A program made the position numbers and the translations under genes. Below the pieces are notes generated by a model. That model was not told the DNA's origin, searched no databases, and saw only the letters and a program-made list of their open reading frames with translations. DNA of 64,000 nt from Arthrobacter sp. zg-Y20 (GTDB taxonomy: Bacteria; Actinomycetota; Actinomycetes; Actinomycetales; Micrococcaceae): NCBI RefSeq assembly GCF_030142075.1, contig NZ_CP126241.1:2232001-2296000 (forward strand), read 5' to 3'. Each line of letters opens with the position of its first letter. Position 1 is the stretch's first letter. Below, one piece after another: positions 7,225-15,267 of this stretch.

Positions 7225-7992
7225 GTGGCTGACGCCGTGCCCGGCTCCCTTCCGGGGATTGCCTCCGAGTGGTGGTCCAGGGTACTGGAGGGTTTCAGCC
7301 GCGGGCCGGCCCTCGACCCGGCTCCGGCGGTGCTGCTGCTTGTTGTTGCCGCAGCCGCCCTGCTCAGCATCCCGCGGAGCACCTGGCGCTGGTTTGGTCT
7401 GTTCGTGACCTTTGTCCACGAACTCGGACACGCCTTCGCGGCCCTGATGACCGGGCAGGTGGTGAAGGGCATCCGGCTGCGTTTTGACCATTCCGGCGAC
7501 ATGCGTTCGCTGGGCCGCGGCGGGTTCCCTGCTGCCTGGGCGGGGTTTTGGGGTTACCCCGTGCCCGCGGTGGTGGGCGCCGGGCTCATTCTGGCGGCGC
7601 TGTACGGCTGGGCGGGGACCGCGCTGTCCGCCAGTGCGCTGGTGCTGCTGGCGGCGCTGCTGTTTATCCGCAATGTCCAGGGCTTCGCCATCGCCTTTGG
7701 CAGCGCCTTGGTCTCCGTACTGCTGGTGTGGTTCTCCTCGCCGGTGACGGCTGGCTATGCGGCCGTGTGCACCGGTGTTGCCCTGCTGGTGGGTGCCGTG
7801 CGGGACTGGCTGAACGTGGTCCGGGTCCATACCCGCCGGCGAAACCTGGAAAGCTCGGACGCCTTTATCCTCGCCCGGCGCACCGGCATACCCGCTGCCG
7901 TGTGGCTGGCCGGCTTCGCGCTGGTGATCGCCGCTGCCGCGGCCGCAGCACTGTACGCCGCGCTGACGGTCCTTCCGGTGCCGGGGCGGTAA
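7225..7992 (+). CDS. M50-family integral membrane metalloprotease
   Basis: This 255-residue protein has about six hydrophobic segments. The zinc motif HELGH is at 65-69 inside a membrane helix, as in site-2-protease relatives of the M50B type. An Asp in GAVRDWL near 195 could be the third metal ligand. The GTG at 7225 follows the anti-sigma stop by 26 bases, so co-transcription is likely. It is a candidate for intramembrane cleavage of the RskA-like protein, which is inference. It lacks the PDZ domain of Rip1/RseP, and some members of this family have housekeeping or unknown roles. Confidence 0.8.
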   Translation: MADAVPGSLPGIASEWWSRVLEGFSRGPALDPAPAVLLLVVAAAALLSIPRSTWRWFGLFVTFVHELGHAFAALMTGQVVKGIRLRFDHSGDMRSLGRGGFPAAWAGFWGYPVPAVVGAGLILAALYGWAGTALSASALVLLAALLFIRNVQGFAIAFGSALVSVLLVWFSSPVTAGYAAVCTGVALLVGAVRDWLNVVRVHTRRRNLESSDAFILARRTGIPAAVWLAGFALVIAAAAAAALYAALTVLPVPGR

Positions 7993-8006
7993 GTGCCCGG
8001 CCCGTA

Positions 8007-8426
8007 CTACGCTTGGATTTCCGGGAAGGTTACCCGCAATTCGAGCCGGTGCTGGCCGTCCTCCTCCTGGGTGTAAATTGCCTTCCCGGAGATACCGGCA
8101 AGCCCGTCGGTGCCGGAGCCGGGGATGATATGGCCGGAACTGGCCGTGGCCGTACCTTCGGCGAGGCCCCAGTGCTGGATGACCATGGTTCCCGTCCGGC
8201 CGGCGACGGTGCCGGCAAACACCTCGGACCCGACATAACCCGCCCCTACCGTGTTGCCGGCCATGATGAGGTCCGCGACGCTGGTGCCGGTGATGTCTCC
8301 CTCGAAGATCTTCACGGCCCGGACGGTGGACAGTTCACTGTTGGTTCCCTCCACCTGATAGGGGGTGGGTTCCCACTCCGAAACGTCAAAATCCGCCACG
8401 ATCACTTCTTCAGTTAGGTCGGTCAT
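8007..8426 (-). CDS. DUF3224 domain protein
   Basis: This is a 139-residue single-domain protein with no signal peptide or membrane segment. It has the family's pattern of short beta strands, including HWGLAEG and SSGHIIPGSGTDGLAGI, and matches the usual DUF3224 length. The family folds as a small beta-barrel, related to allene-oxide-cyclase-like proteins, with no established reaction. The ATG at 8426 is the first with the family N-terminus. It converges on the M50 gene and is divergent from the glycosyltransferase at 8545. Confidence 0.82.
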   Translation of the reverse strand: MTDLTEEVIVADFDVSEWEPTPYQVEGTNSELSTVRAVKIFEGDITGTSVADLIMAGNTVGAGYVGSEVFAGTVAGRTGTMVIQHWGLAEGTATASSGHIIPGSGTDGLAGISGKAIYTQEEDGQHRLELRVTFPEIQA

Positions 8427-8544
8427 GGTTCCAGTATCCCGTGTCCGGCGCCGGATTGCATGCCGGGCACCGGACGCCGGTAGCCTTATCGCTGTGCCCG
8501 CGTGCGGCACGGCAACGGTTTGAGCTAAGGAGCACCACCCTCGC

Positions 8545-9807
8545 ATGTCCCGGATTCCGGCAACCTTTCAGCGGCGGTTACTGAGCCCGTCGGCCCTCTG
8601 GACGGCGTTTGCCGTGGTCCATCTGGGCTTCCTCGCCGCCCTGGCTCCCTTGATTCTCGACGGCGGGGCGCTGAGCGATGTGAACTTCTACCGGCAGTGG
8701 GCGTTTGACGGCCTGAGCCATGGCCATTGGCTGGTCTTTGACACTGCGTGGGTGTATCCCGTCCTCGCGCTGGCCCCCATGGTGCTTGCGGCGCTGTTCG
8801 GGTTCGGCGCGTACCAGTTCGTCTGGTTCCTGCTGTTCACGGCGCTGAACGCCGGCGCGGTCGCCGTCCTGGCCCGCCGGGCCGGAGCCGGCGGCACCGC
8901 TGCCGCGTACTGGTGGCTCGCGGCCACTGCCCTGCTGGGGCCCGTGGCGGTGGGGCGCGTGGATGGGCTGACCGCTCCCCTGGTGATCATGGGCCTGCTC
9001 TTCCTGGCCACCCGACCGGTGCTTGCCTCGGCGCTGCTGTCCGTGGCCACCTGGATCAAGGTTTGGCCGGCTGCCGTTATCCTCGCGGTGCTGGTCGCCT
9101 GGAAGAAGCGGCTCACGCTGCTCGCCACCGGTGCCGCCGTCTCCGCTGCCGTTGCCGTCACCGTCGCCCTAGGCGGCGGCCTGCGGCACCTGCTGAGTTT
9201 CTTCGGCGAACAGGGGGCCCGCGGGATGCAGATGGAGGCGCCGTTCACGACGCCGGGGCTGTGGCAGGCGATCCTGGGTTCATCGGATGCCCATATTTAC
9301 GAGGACAAGATCATCAATACCCGCGAGGTCCGCGGTGCCCTCGGCGAGCCGGTGGCCGCGCTGATGACGCCGCTGCTCGCACTGGCCGCCCTCGCCGTCG
9401 TCGGACTGCTGATTTGGGCGCTTCGCCGCGGCGCCGATCCGCGCTCCCTGCTGATCTCCGGCTCGCTGGCCCTGGTGGCCGCATTTATTGTCTTCAACAA
9501 GGTTGGATCACCGCAGTTCATGCTGTGGCTCGGTGCCGTCACGGCGGTGGGGCTGGCATGGGAGGGCAGGGACTGGAAAGTGCCCGGGATCCTGATGCTG
9601 GCCATCGCCGCCCTGACCACGCTGGTTTATCCGATGTTCTACGCAGCCCTGTACAACGACCTGAACATCGCCGTGGCGCTGCTGCTGACCGCCCGCAACG
9701 TCCTGCTGCTGGTGCTGTTCGGCTGGGCGCTGGCGCGGGTCATCACCCTGACCCGCGCCGGCGGGAACCGGGTCAGTGCCGCAGTTCTCCCGGAGCAGGC
9801 GCCGTAA
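8545..9807 (+). CDS. Glycosyltransferase family 87 (DUF2029) membrane protein
   Basis: This 420-residue GT-C fold enzyme has about ten hydrophobic segments. The first outer loop carries the acidic motif SDVNFY (about residues 43-48) where GT-C enzymes place a catalytic Asp. Family 87 enzymes are polyprenol-phosphate-mannose-dependent alpha-mannosyltransferases that act outside the membrane on lipomannan-type glycans. AAGGAG lies upstream of the ATG at 8545. Its last 35 bases overlap the convergent mptB gene, so the pair probably serves the same surface glycan; the exact acceptor is unknown. Confidence 0.85.
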   Translation: MSRIPATFQRRLLSPSALWTAFAVVHLGFLAALAPLILDGGALSDVNFYRQWAFDGLSHGHWLVFDTAWVYPVLALAPMVLAALFGFGAYQFVWFLLFTALNAGAVAVLARRAGAGGTAAAYWWLAATALLGPVAVGRVDGLTAPLVIMGLLFLATRPVLASALLSVATWIKVWPAAVILAVLVAWKKRLTLLATGAAVSAAVAVTVALGGGLRHLLSFFGEQGARGMQMEAPFTTPGLWQAILGSSDAHIYEDKIINTREVRGALGEPVAALMTPLLALAALAVVGLLIWALRRGADPRSLLISGSLALVAAFIVFNKVGSPQFMLWLGAVTAVGLAWEGRDWKVPGILMLAIAALTTLVYPMFYAALYNDLNIAVALLLTARNVLLLVLFGWALARVITLTRAGGNRVSAAVLPEQAP

Positions 9808-11311
9808 GCTTCTTGCGGAACAGGACCTTGGTCTTGGGGTCCAGGAAGATCAGGTACAGCGCGAAGCCCAGTGCCGTCACGGCGGCAATCTGCCGGGCCG
9901 CGCTGAGGCTGAACTCGAAGTAGGGCCAGATATCGAGCTGGTCGCTGATCGCGTAGACCATAAAGAAGGACACGAACAGGTACAGGGTCTTGGCCTGCCA
10001 GTCATCGCGGATACCGGTCACGGCGAAGAGCGGGATGAGCCAGACCACGTACCAGGACTGGATCATGGGCGCGAGCATTACGATGGCGGCGAAGGCCAGG
10101 GTCAGCCGGCGGATCAGCCGGCTGTACTCACCCACGAACATCTGCCACAGCACAATTCCCACGGATGCCAGCCGTCCGATGGTGTGGACAACATCGGCCA
10201 TGGTCCAGCCGGGCAGTCCCAGCGCGTTGCCGAGGGTGGCAACCAGCATGCCGGCGAAACCGACCGGCGCGTACCAGATCCATACACTGCCCGGGGTGCT
10301 CAGGGCACCCACCCAGCCGAACCCGAAACCGTTGATCAGGCCCATGATCCACAGCAGCCCCAGTGACATGGCGGCCGTGATGAACCAGTAGGTGAACCTG
10401 CGCCGCCAGGATGCGTTCTTGCCGGCCCACAGCAGGCCGATGAACGGAAGGAAGATGATGGTGATCGGCTTGATGCCGATCGACAGTGTGACCAGCAGGA
10501 TGCCGGCTACGGGACGCTTGGTGGCGGCAAGGTAGAGCCCGGCCAGCGCCAACCCGATCATCAGGGCGTCATTGTGGATGCTGGCGATGAAGTTGGTCAG
10601 GAACAGCGGGTTCGCTGCCGTGAGCCACAGCGCGCGGTTGGGATTGATCCCGTGCAGTTCAGCCAGCTTCGGCACGAAATACACGCACATTGCCACACCG
10701 ATGACGGCGATCAGCCGGAACAGCAGGATGGAGAACTCGGTCTGGCCGTTCGTTACCAGAACCACCAGCTGCTCCAGCCAGAGGAACACCGGACCGTACG
10801 GGGTGGGGCTCTGTGCCCACAGATCGTCGGCGCCGATCTGCAGGTAGTTGGAGATCTGCGAGTAGCCGTCCTTGTACGGGTTCAAACCGCTGACCATCAC
10901 CAGGCCCTGGGCGATGTAGGCGAACACATCGCGGCTGAACAGCGGCAGCGTGAAGCACAGGGGCGCCGCCCAGGCAATGACCGCCTTCAGGATGACCGGC
11001 CGGGACTCCGGGCCCCAGCCTTTCATCCGCTGGCCCAGCCGGAGCCAGGAGCGCACCAGCAGCATGCCGCCCGTGGACAGGAGCAGCACGGCGACGATGG
11101 CACCGAAGGGCTCGTCGAAACGCATCCAAATGATCACCGGGTTGCTTCGCAGGCTGGCAGATGCCAGTGAAAGCCAGCCCACCCCGAAGGATCCAGCGAG
11201 CATCATGAGGGAGCCGATGAACCCCTGAATGATCGCTATGTTGGGACGGTCGGCTTTAGCTATCTCCGGGCCCGGAGACGAAGGCTCGGTCGCGGGGACC
11301 TGCGCGGTCAT
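9773..11311 (-). CDS. mptB: Polyprenol-phosphomannose-dependent alpha-1,6-mannosyltransferase MptB
   Basis: This 512-residue protein has about 13 hydrophobic segments and belongs to the GT-C mannosyltransferases that extend the alpha-1,6 backbone of lipomannan or lipoglycan. The first large loop contains FSRDVFAY, with the Asp expected for catalysis, and later segments carry PTPYGP and the NP-rich WLTAANPLFL typical of the family. The ATG at 11311 begins MTAQVPATEPS. The 3' end overlaps the convergent GT87 gene. The 220-base gap on its 5' side, shared with a divergent hypothetical gene, must hold its promoter; I see no clear motif there. Confidence 0.9.
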   Translation of the reverse strand: MTAQVPATEPSSPGPEIAKADRPNIAIIQGFIGSLMMLAGSFGVGWLSLASASLRSNPVIIWMRFDEPFGAIVAVLLLSTGGMLLVRSWLRLGQRMKGWGPESRPVILKAVIAWAAPLCFTLPLFSRDVFAYIAQGLVMVSGLNPYKDGYSQISNYLQIGADDLWAQSPTPYGPVFLWLEQLVVLVTNGQTEFSILLFRLIAVIGVAMCVYFVPKLAELHGINPNRALWLTAANPLFLTNFIASIHNDALMIGLALAGLYLAATKRPVAGILLVTLSIGIKPITIIFLPFIGLLWAGKNASWRRRFTYWFITAAMSLGLLWIMGLINGFGFGWVGALSTPGSVWIWYAPVGFAGMLVATLGNALGLPGWTMADVVHTIGRLASVGIVLWQMFVGEYSRLIRRLTLAFAAIVMLAPMIQSWYVVWLIPLFAVTGIRDDWQAKTLYLFVSFFMVYAISDQLDIWPYFEFSLSAARQIAAVTALGFALYLIFLDPKTKVLFRKKLTAPAPGELRH

Positions 11312-11531
11312 CTACGTGGTTCCAATCTCTGGGGTGAACACGATTCCTGCGGGCCTGGCGGCGGACAGGGCGGCGCCTCACCCTAAAGCAGGGCAGCATA
11401 GAGCCCGGGCACCGTCAATAGGCTGATATTAGCATCGCGGCCCGGGCAAACCCGGCGCGCGCGACGCGGCGAAGTCAATCCCGGGCCCGGACACAGCGTC
11501 GCTTAGACTGAAGCTCCAGATGTGATTTTTG

Positions 11532-12374
11532 ATGCAAGTAAAAGGCAAGGCGGTAAAGGCTGTGGGGCGCCACCGGGCAGAACCTGTAAGGAAAGCTGTA
11601 ACTAAACCCGCGCATCCGTCGGGGACCGTTCCCGCACGTGCCGCAACCCGGGATGCCCCGGCCGGGCACCCGGGCCACCCGGGCAAAGCAGGCAAAGCAG
11701 GCAAAGAACACAGCCGGGCAGGCCGAAACCACACGCAGCAGCGCCGCAGCCCGGAACTGCTGGGCTGGGGGTTGTTCCTCACACTGATAGGAGCAGCCGC
11801 CATGGTGTGGGTGGAGGTACCCCCGTCCGCGGTTGCGGTGACGTCATCGCTGCTCCTCTTCGCCTTTGGAGTCGCATGGTGCTTCTCCCCCGCGCCGGCT
11901 TCCCCGGCCGCTGTTACCGGTTCTTCGATACCTGCCCTGGCTCCTGCACCGGCTCCCGCAACGGATTCCATCCCTGCGCCGCCCGCGGTTTCCGTTCAGG
12001 CACCCGTTCCCACCCCCGCCACGGGCGCCGCCACACCCGCTTCCCGCAGCACCGCTGCCACTGCCGCACCAACCCGCCCGGCACTGCGGCCCTCCCCTGC
12101 ACTGCAGCCCTCCGCAATACAGCCCTCCCCCGCACTGCGCCCCGCCCCGCAGCCGGCGCGGATGGACCGTCCTGCCCCGCACGGGCGGCGTGCAGCCGCC
12201 ATGCCGGTTGTTCATGAGATGCCGGCTGAACCCAGCCGGTGGACGCGCACCTTCGGCCCCCCGGAAACGGGCCAGATCCCGCTGCAGCCCTACCTTGCGC
12301 GAACGCCCGCTCCCCTCGTGACGGCGGACGCAGAGCTGCCGGACCGCCGCCAGCGGAGCCACTCCAGCCTGTAG
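11532..12374 (+). CDS. Hypothetical Pro/Ala-rich membrane protein
   Basis: I do not recognise this 280-residue protein. A basic N-terminus (about 1-72) with a GHPGHPGKAGKAGK stretch leads to two adjacent hydrophobic helices (about 79-97 and 101-120). A long low-complexity region rich in Pro, Ala and Ser (about 122-210) contains imperfect RPSPALQPS-type repeats, and the tail is moderately charged. It could be a membrane protein with a wall-spanning linker. The ATG at 11532 lacks a strong ribosome site. Codon use (GC-rich third positions) is consistent with coding. Confidence 0.6.
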   Translation: MQVKGKAVKAVGRHRAEPVRKAVTKPAHPSGTVPARAATRDAPAGHPGHPGKAGKAGKEHSRAGRNHTQQRRSPELLGWGLFLTLIGAAAMVWVEVPPSAVAVTSSLLLFAFGVAWCFSPAPASPAAVTGSSIPALAPAPAPATDSIPAPPAVSVQAPVPTPATGAATPASRSTAATAAPTRPALRPSPALQPSAIQPSPALRPAPQPARMDRPAPHGRRAAAMPVVHEMPAEPSRWTRTFGPPETGQIPLQPYLARTPAPLVTADAELPDRRQRSHSSL

Positions 12375-12434
12375 CCGCCCGCCGGCTCCTCCGGTTTCCC
12401 GCCTGCCGGGCGGCGGACGCGGTACATTGGATTC

Positions 12435-13037
12435 GTGCCAATAACTAATGAACGTATGGTCTGGATCGACTGCGAAATGACCGGTCTGGACATTGAATCC
12501 GATGCCCTCATTGAGGTGGCCGTCCTGGTCACTGACTCCGAGCTGAACATCCTCGGCGACGGCGTAGACGTGGTGATCAAGCCGGACGACGCCGCTTTGT
12601 CCCAGATGGGCGACTTCGTGCGCCAGATGCACACCACTTCCAAGCTCCTGGACGAGCTGCCGAACGGTATTTCGATGGCTGAGGCCGAGGCCGCGGTTAT
12701 CGAATACATCACCAAGTGGGTGCCGGAACCCAAAAAGGCGCAGCTGGCCGGCAATTCCGTAGGCACGGACAAGATGTTCCTCGCCCGCGACATGCCCGAG
12801 GTCATCAATTACCTCCACTACCGGATAATCGATGTCTCCACCATCAAGGAACTGGCGCGGCGCTGGTACCCGCGCGCCTATTTCCAGGCCCCGGCCAAGA
12901 ACGGCGGCCACCGGGCACTGGGCGATATCCGCGATTCCATCAACGAGCTGCGCTACTACCGCGAGGCAGTTTTCGTGCCCGCTCCGGGGCCGGATTCCGC
13001 CACGGCCAAGAAGATCGCCGCGGGAATCGGAAGTTAG
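12435..13037 (+). CDS. orn: Oligoribonuclease (DEDDh 3'-5' exonuclease)
   Basis: This 200-residue exonuclease clears 2-5-nt RNA oligomers, including pGpG from cyclic-di-GMP turnover. Exo I has D12 and E14 in WIDCEMTG. Exo II lies near [13 protein letters not shown], and Exo III has the His and Asp of GGHRALGDI. Length and motifs are complete. GTG is the start used (family N-terminus [12 protein letters not shown]); an in-frame ATG seven codons later is possible. A small hairpin at 13049-13069 follows the stop. Confidence 0.96.
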   Translation: MPITNERMVWIDCEMTGLDIESDALIEVAVLVTDSELNILGDGVDVVIKPDDAALSQMGDFVRQMHTTSKLLDELPNGISMAEAEAAVIEYITKWVPEPKKAQLAGNSVGTDKMFLARDMPEVINYLHYRIIDVSTIKELARRWYPRAYFQAPAKNGGHRALGDIRDSINELRYYREAVFVPAPGPDSATAKKIAAGIGS

Positions 13038-13048
13038 CTCCGTCACAA

Positions 13049-13069
13049 AACCGGCCTCCGGTGCCGGTT
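13049..13069 (+). terminator. Hairpin after orn
   Basis: Arms AACCGGC and GCCGGTT (13049-13055 and 13063-13069) around a 7-base loop sit 11 bases after the orn stop and are followed by TGTGT. It is a weak terminator candidate. Confidence 0.4.
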
Positions 13070-13176
13070 GTGTCAGAAGCACTCAAAAAACCGTGTAAGC
13101 TTGATTCCGCTGCCTCAGATAAATGAGTCCGCAAGACCACTCGCCTGGACTTCGCGGATGAACGTTTGAGGCACAT

Positions 13177-13253
13177 GGTGGGTATAGCTCAGTTGGCAGA
13201 GCGCCTGGTTGTGGTCCAGGAGGTCGCGGGTTCAACCCCCGTTACTCACCCCA
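13177..13253 (+). tRNA. tRNA-His (anticodon GTG)
   Basis: Acceptor arms GTGGGTA and TACTCAC, anticodon loop TTGTGGT (anticodon GTG) and T arm GCGGG-TTCAACC-CCCGT form a full cloverleaf. The extra 5' G (13177) opposite discriminator C (13250) is the histidine identity pair. CCA is encoded at 13251-13253. Confidence 0.96.
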
Positions 13254-13277
13254 ATGAGGCTGGCGGTTACAGCTTCG

Positions 13278-13311
13278 AAAGGCCGCCTCGGATGATTCCG
13301 GGGCGGCCTTT
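13278..13311 (+). terminator. Intrinsic terminator of tRNA-His
   Basis: Arms AAAGGCCGCC and GGCGGCCTTT enclose a 14-base loop 24 bases after the tRNA. The 3' arm ends in TTT and TGTGTGTGTTT follows. Confidence 0.7.
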
Positions 13312-13419
13312 CCTGTGTGTGTTTGACTGTTAGCCTCAGGGGCGATCACTGCCGCTGCGGGCACAGCCCGGCAACAACCCCTACGCCTACGCGTGGCTTA
13401 TCAATGAGGAGGCGCCGCC

Positions 13420-14577
13420 TTGGAGCGCAGACTGTTCGAAGAGGACCATGAGCTGTTCCGGGAAGTCGTCCGGGAATTCGACGCCCGCGAAGTCGCCCCC
13501 GGGTATGCGGACTGGGACGCCGCGCACATGATGCCGCGCCGGCTGTGGAAGGCTGCCGGCGAGCAGGGCCTGCTCGGCCTGGCTGTCCCCGAGGAGTTCG
13601 GCGGGGCGGGCATGCCGGATTACCGCTTCCGCGCGGTGATGGACGAGGAATTCGCCCGTGCCAACCATCTCGCCGTCGGCCTGGCCTTCCACCTGCATGA
13701 CGACATGGTCCTCCCCCACCTGCTCGCCTACGGCTCCGATGAACTGAAGGAACGCTGGCTGCCGGGCATGGTCTCCGGGGACAAGGTCACCTCCGTCGCC
13801 TGGACCGAACCCGGCGCGGGCAGCGACCTGCGCGGCATCCGCACCAAGGCTGTACGCACCGACGACGGCGGCTGGCGCATCAGCGGCCAGAAGACGTTCA
13901 TCGGCAACGGCATCAGCGGAGACGCCTCCCTGGTCCTGGCCCGCACTGACGGCGGGACGGGCCGCGGGCAGCGGGACTCCTTCAGCATGTTCATGGTGGA
14001 GAAAACCGAGGGTTACAGCACCGGCCGGCAGCTGGACAAAATGGGCCTGAAGGCCTCGGACACCGCCGAGCTGTTCTTCGATGATGTGTTCGTCCCGTCG
14101 GTGAACCTCGTGGGCGAGGTCGGCCGCGGCCTGGAATACGCCGAAGGGCAGCTGCCGCAGGGCAGGCTGGCCATTGCCGTTGCCTCCTCCGCAGTTGCGC
14201 GCCGGATTTTCGAAGCCACGGTGGAGTACACCAAGGAGCGCAACGCCTTCGGGGAGCGGATCGCCGACTTCCAGAACAGCCGGTTTGCCCTCGCCGACAT
14301 CGAAACCGAAGTCGAAGCCACCGAAGCGTACGTGGATTCCGCCGTCACCGCCTTCAACGAAGGCAAGCTGGATGCCGTTTCTGCCGCCAAGGCCAAGCTC
14401 TGGGCCAGTGAGCGGGCCAAGTCCATTACGGACCGGTGCCTGCAGCTGCACGGCGGCTACGGCTACATCCTCGAATACCCGGTGGCCCAGGCGTTCCTGG
14501 CTGCCCGCCTGCTGACCATCTTCGGCGGCACCAGCGAAATCATGCGGGAAGTCATCGGACGCGGCATCGTCCGCTAG
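13420..14577 (+). CDS. Acyl-CoA dehydrogenase, long-chain/isovaleryl type, atypical active site
   Basis: This 385-residue flavoprotein of the FAD-dependent dehydrogenase family shows the usual three domains: N-terminal helices, the beta domain with AWTEPGAGSDLRGI (127-140), and the C-terminal helices with QLHGGYGYILEYP. The C-terminal IFGGTSEI has Gly where medium-chain enzymes carry the base (YEGT). LCAD-type enzymes instead use Glu in an LPQERL motif, but here residues 245-249 read L-P-Q-G-R. So no catalytic Glu is evident at either known place. The TTG start at 13420 follows TGAGGAGG; an ATG nearby is out of frame. It may act on an unusual substrate or be a non-dehydrogenase relative. Confidence 0.88.
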   Translation: MERRLFEEDHELFREVVREFDAREVAPGYADWDAAHMMPRRLWKAAGEQGLLGLAVPEEFGGAGMPDYRFRAVMDEEFARANHLAVGLAFHLHDDMVLPHLLAYGSDELKERWLPGMVSGDKVTSVAWTEPGAGSDLRGIRTKAVRTDDGGWRISGQKTFIGNGISGDASLVLARTDGGTGRGQRDSFSMFMVEKTEGYSTGRQLDKMGLKASDTAELFFDDVFVPSVNLVGEVGRGLEYAEGQLPQGRLAIAVASSAVARRIFEATVEYTKERNAFGERIADFQNSRFALADIETEVEATEAYVDSAVTAFNEGKLDAVSAAKAKLWASERAKSITDRCLQLHGGYGYILEYPVAQAFLAARLLTIFGGTSEIMREVIGRGIVR

Positions 14578-14629
14578 CACCGCCGCGGCCCCGGCCGCCC
14601 TCCCCCATCCAGACGAAAGAAAGACAGCA

Positions 14630-15202
14630 ATGACCGTACGTCCCATCGTTATCCACGGCGAACCCGTACTGCACCGCCGGGCGTTGCCGGTGGAGGAGTT
14701 CAACGACGAACTGCGCACCCTCGTCGCGGACATGTACGAGACCATGGATGTCGCCAACGGCGTGGGCCTGGCCGCCCCGCAGGTGGGCGTGGGCCTGCGC
14801 CTGTTCACGTTCGCCTATGAGAACGACGACGACGCTCCCGACCGCGGCGTGCTCATCAATCCGGTGCTGATCACTTCCAAGGTTCCCGGCGCGGCGCCGG
14901 ACCCGGACGAAACCTCCGAGGGCTGCCTCTCCGTTCCCGGTGAGAACTTCCCGGTGAACCGGGCGGAATGGGTCAAGGTATCCGGTTTCGACGAAAACGG
15001 TACCCCGGTCGAGTTCGAGGCGACGGACTGGTTTGCCCGTGTGATCCAGCACGAGTATGACCATCTGGACGGCAAGCTCTACGTGGACCGGCTCAACGAC
15101 CGCTGGAGCCGCAAGGCCCGAAAGGTCATCAAGGCCCAGGGCTGGACCGTCCCCGGCCACAGCTGGATGCCGGGCGTGGATCCGGACCCGTTCGGCCACT
15201 AG
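14630..15202 (+). CDS. def: Peptide deformylase
   Basis: This 190-residue metallohydrolase removes the N-formyl group from new proteins. All three family motifs are present: GVGLAAPQ (about 44-51), EGCLSVPG with the metal Cys, and QHEYDHLDG with the two metal His and catalytic Glu. The ATG at 14630 follows the dehydrogenase stop by 52 bases with AAAGAAAGACAGCA upstream. A perfect palindrome closes the gene. Confidence 0.97.
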   Translation: MTVRPIVIHGEPVLHRRALPVEEFNDELRTLVADMYETMDVANGVGLAAPQVGVGLRLFTFAYENDDDAPDRGVLINPVLITSKVPGAAPDPDETSEGCLSVPGENFPVNRAEWVKVSGFDENGTPVEFEATDWFARVIQHEYDHLDGKLYVDRLNDRWSRKARKVIKAQGWTVPGHSWMPGVDPDPFGH

Positions 15203-15213
15203 GGCGGACAGCA

Positions 15214-15255
15214 ACGCAGGAGGGCCCGCAGGATATCCTGCGGGCCCTCCTGCGT
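15214..15255. terminator. Perfect 42-bp palindrome between convergent def and gap
   Basis: Two 21-nt arms (15214-15234 and 15235-15255) are exactly complementary with no spacer, twelve bases past def and twelve before the gap stop. It should fold in either transcript, so it is likely a bidirectional terminator. It lacks a U-run on either side. Confidence 0.65.
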
Positions 15256-15267
15256 CAGCGGTCGGTC

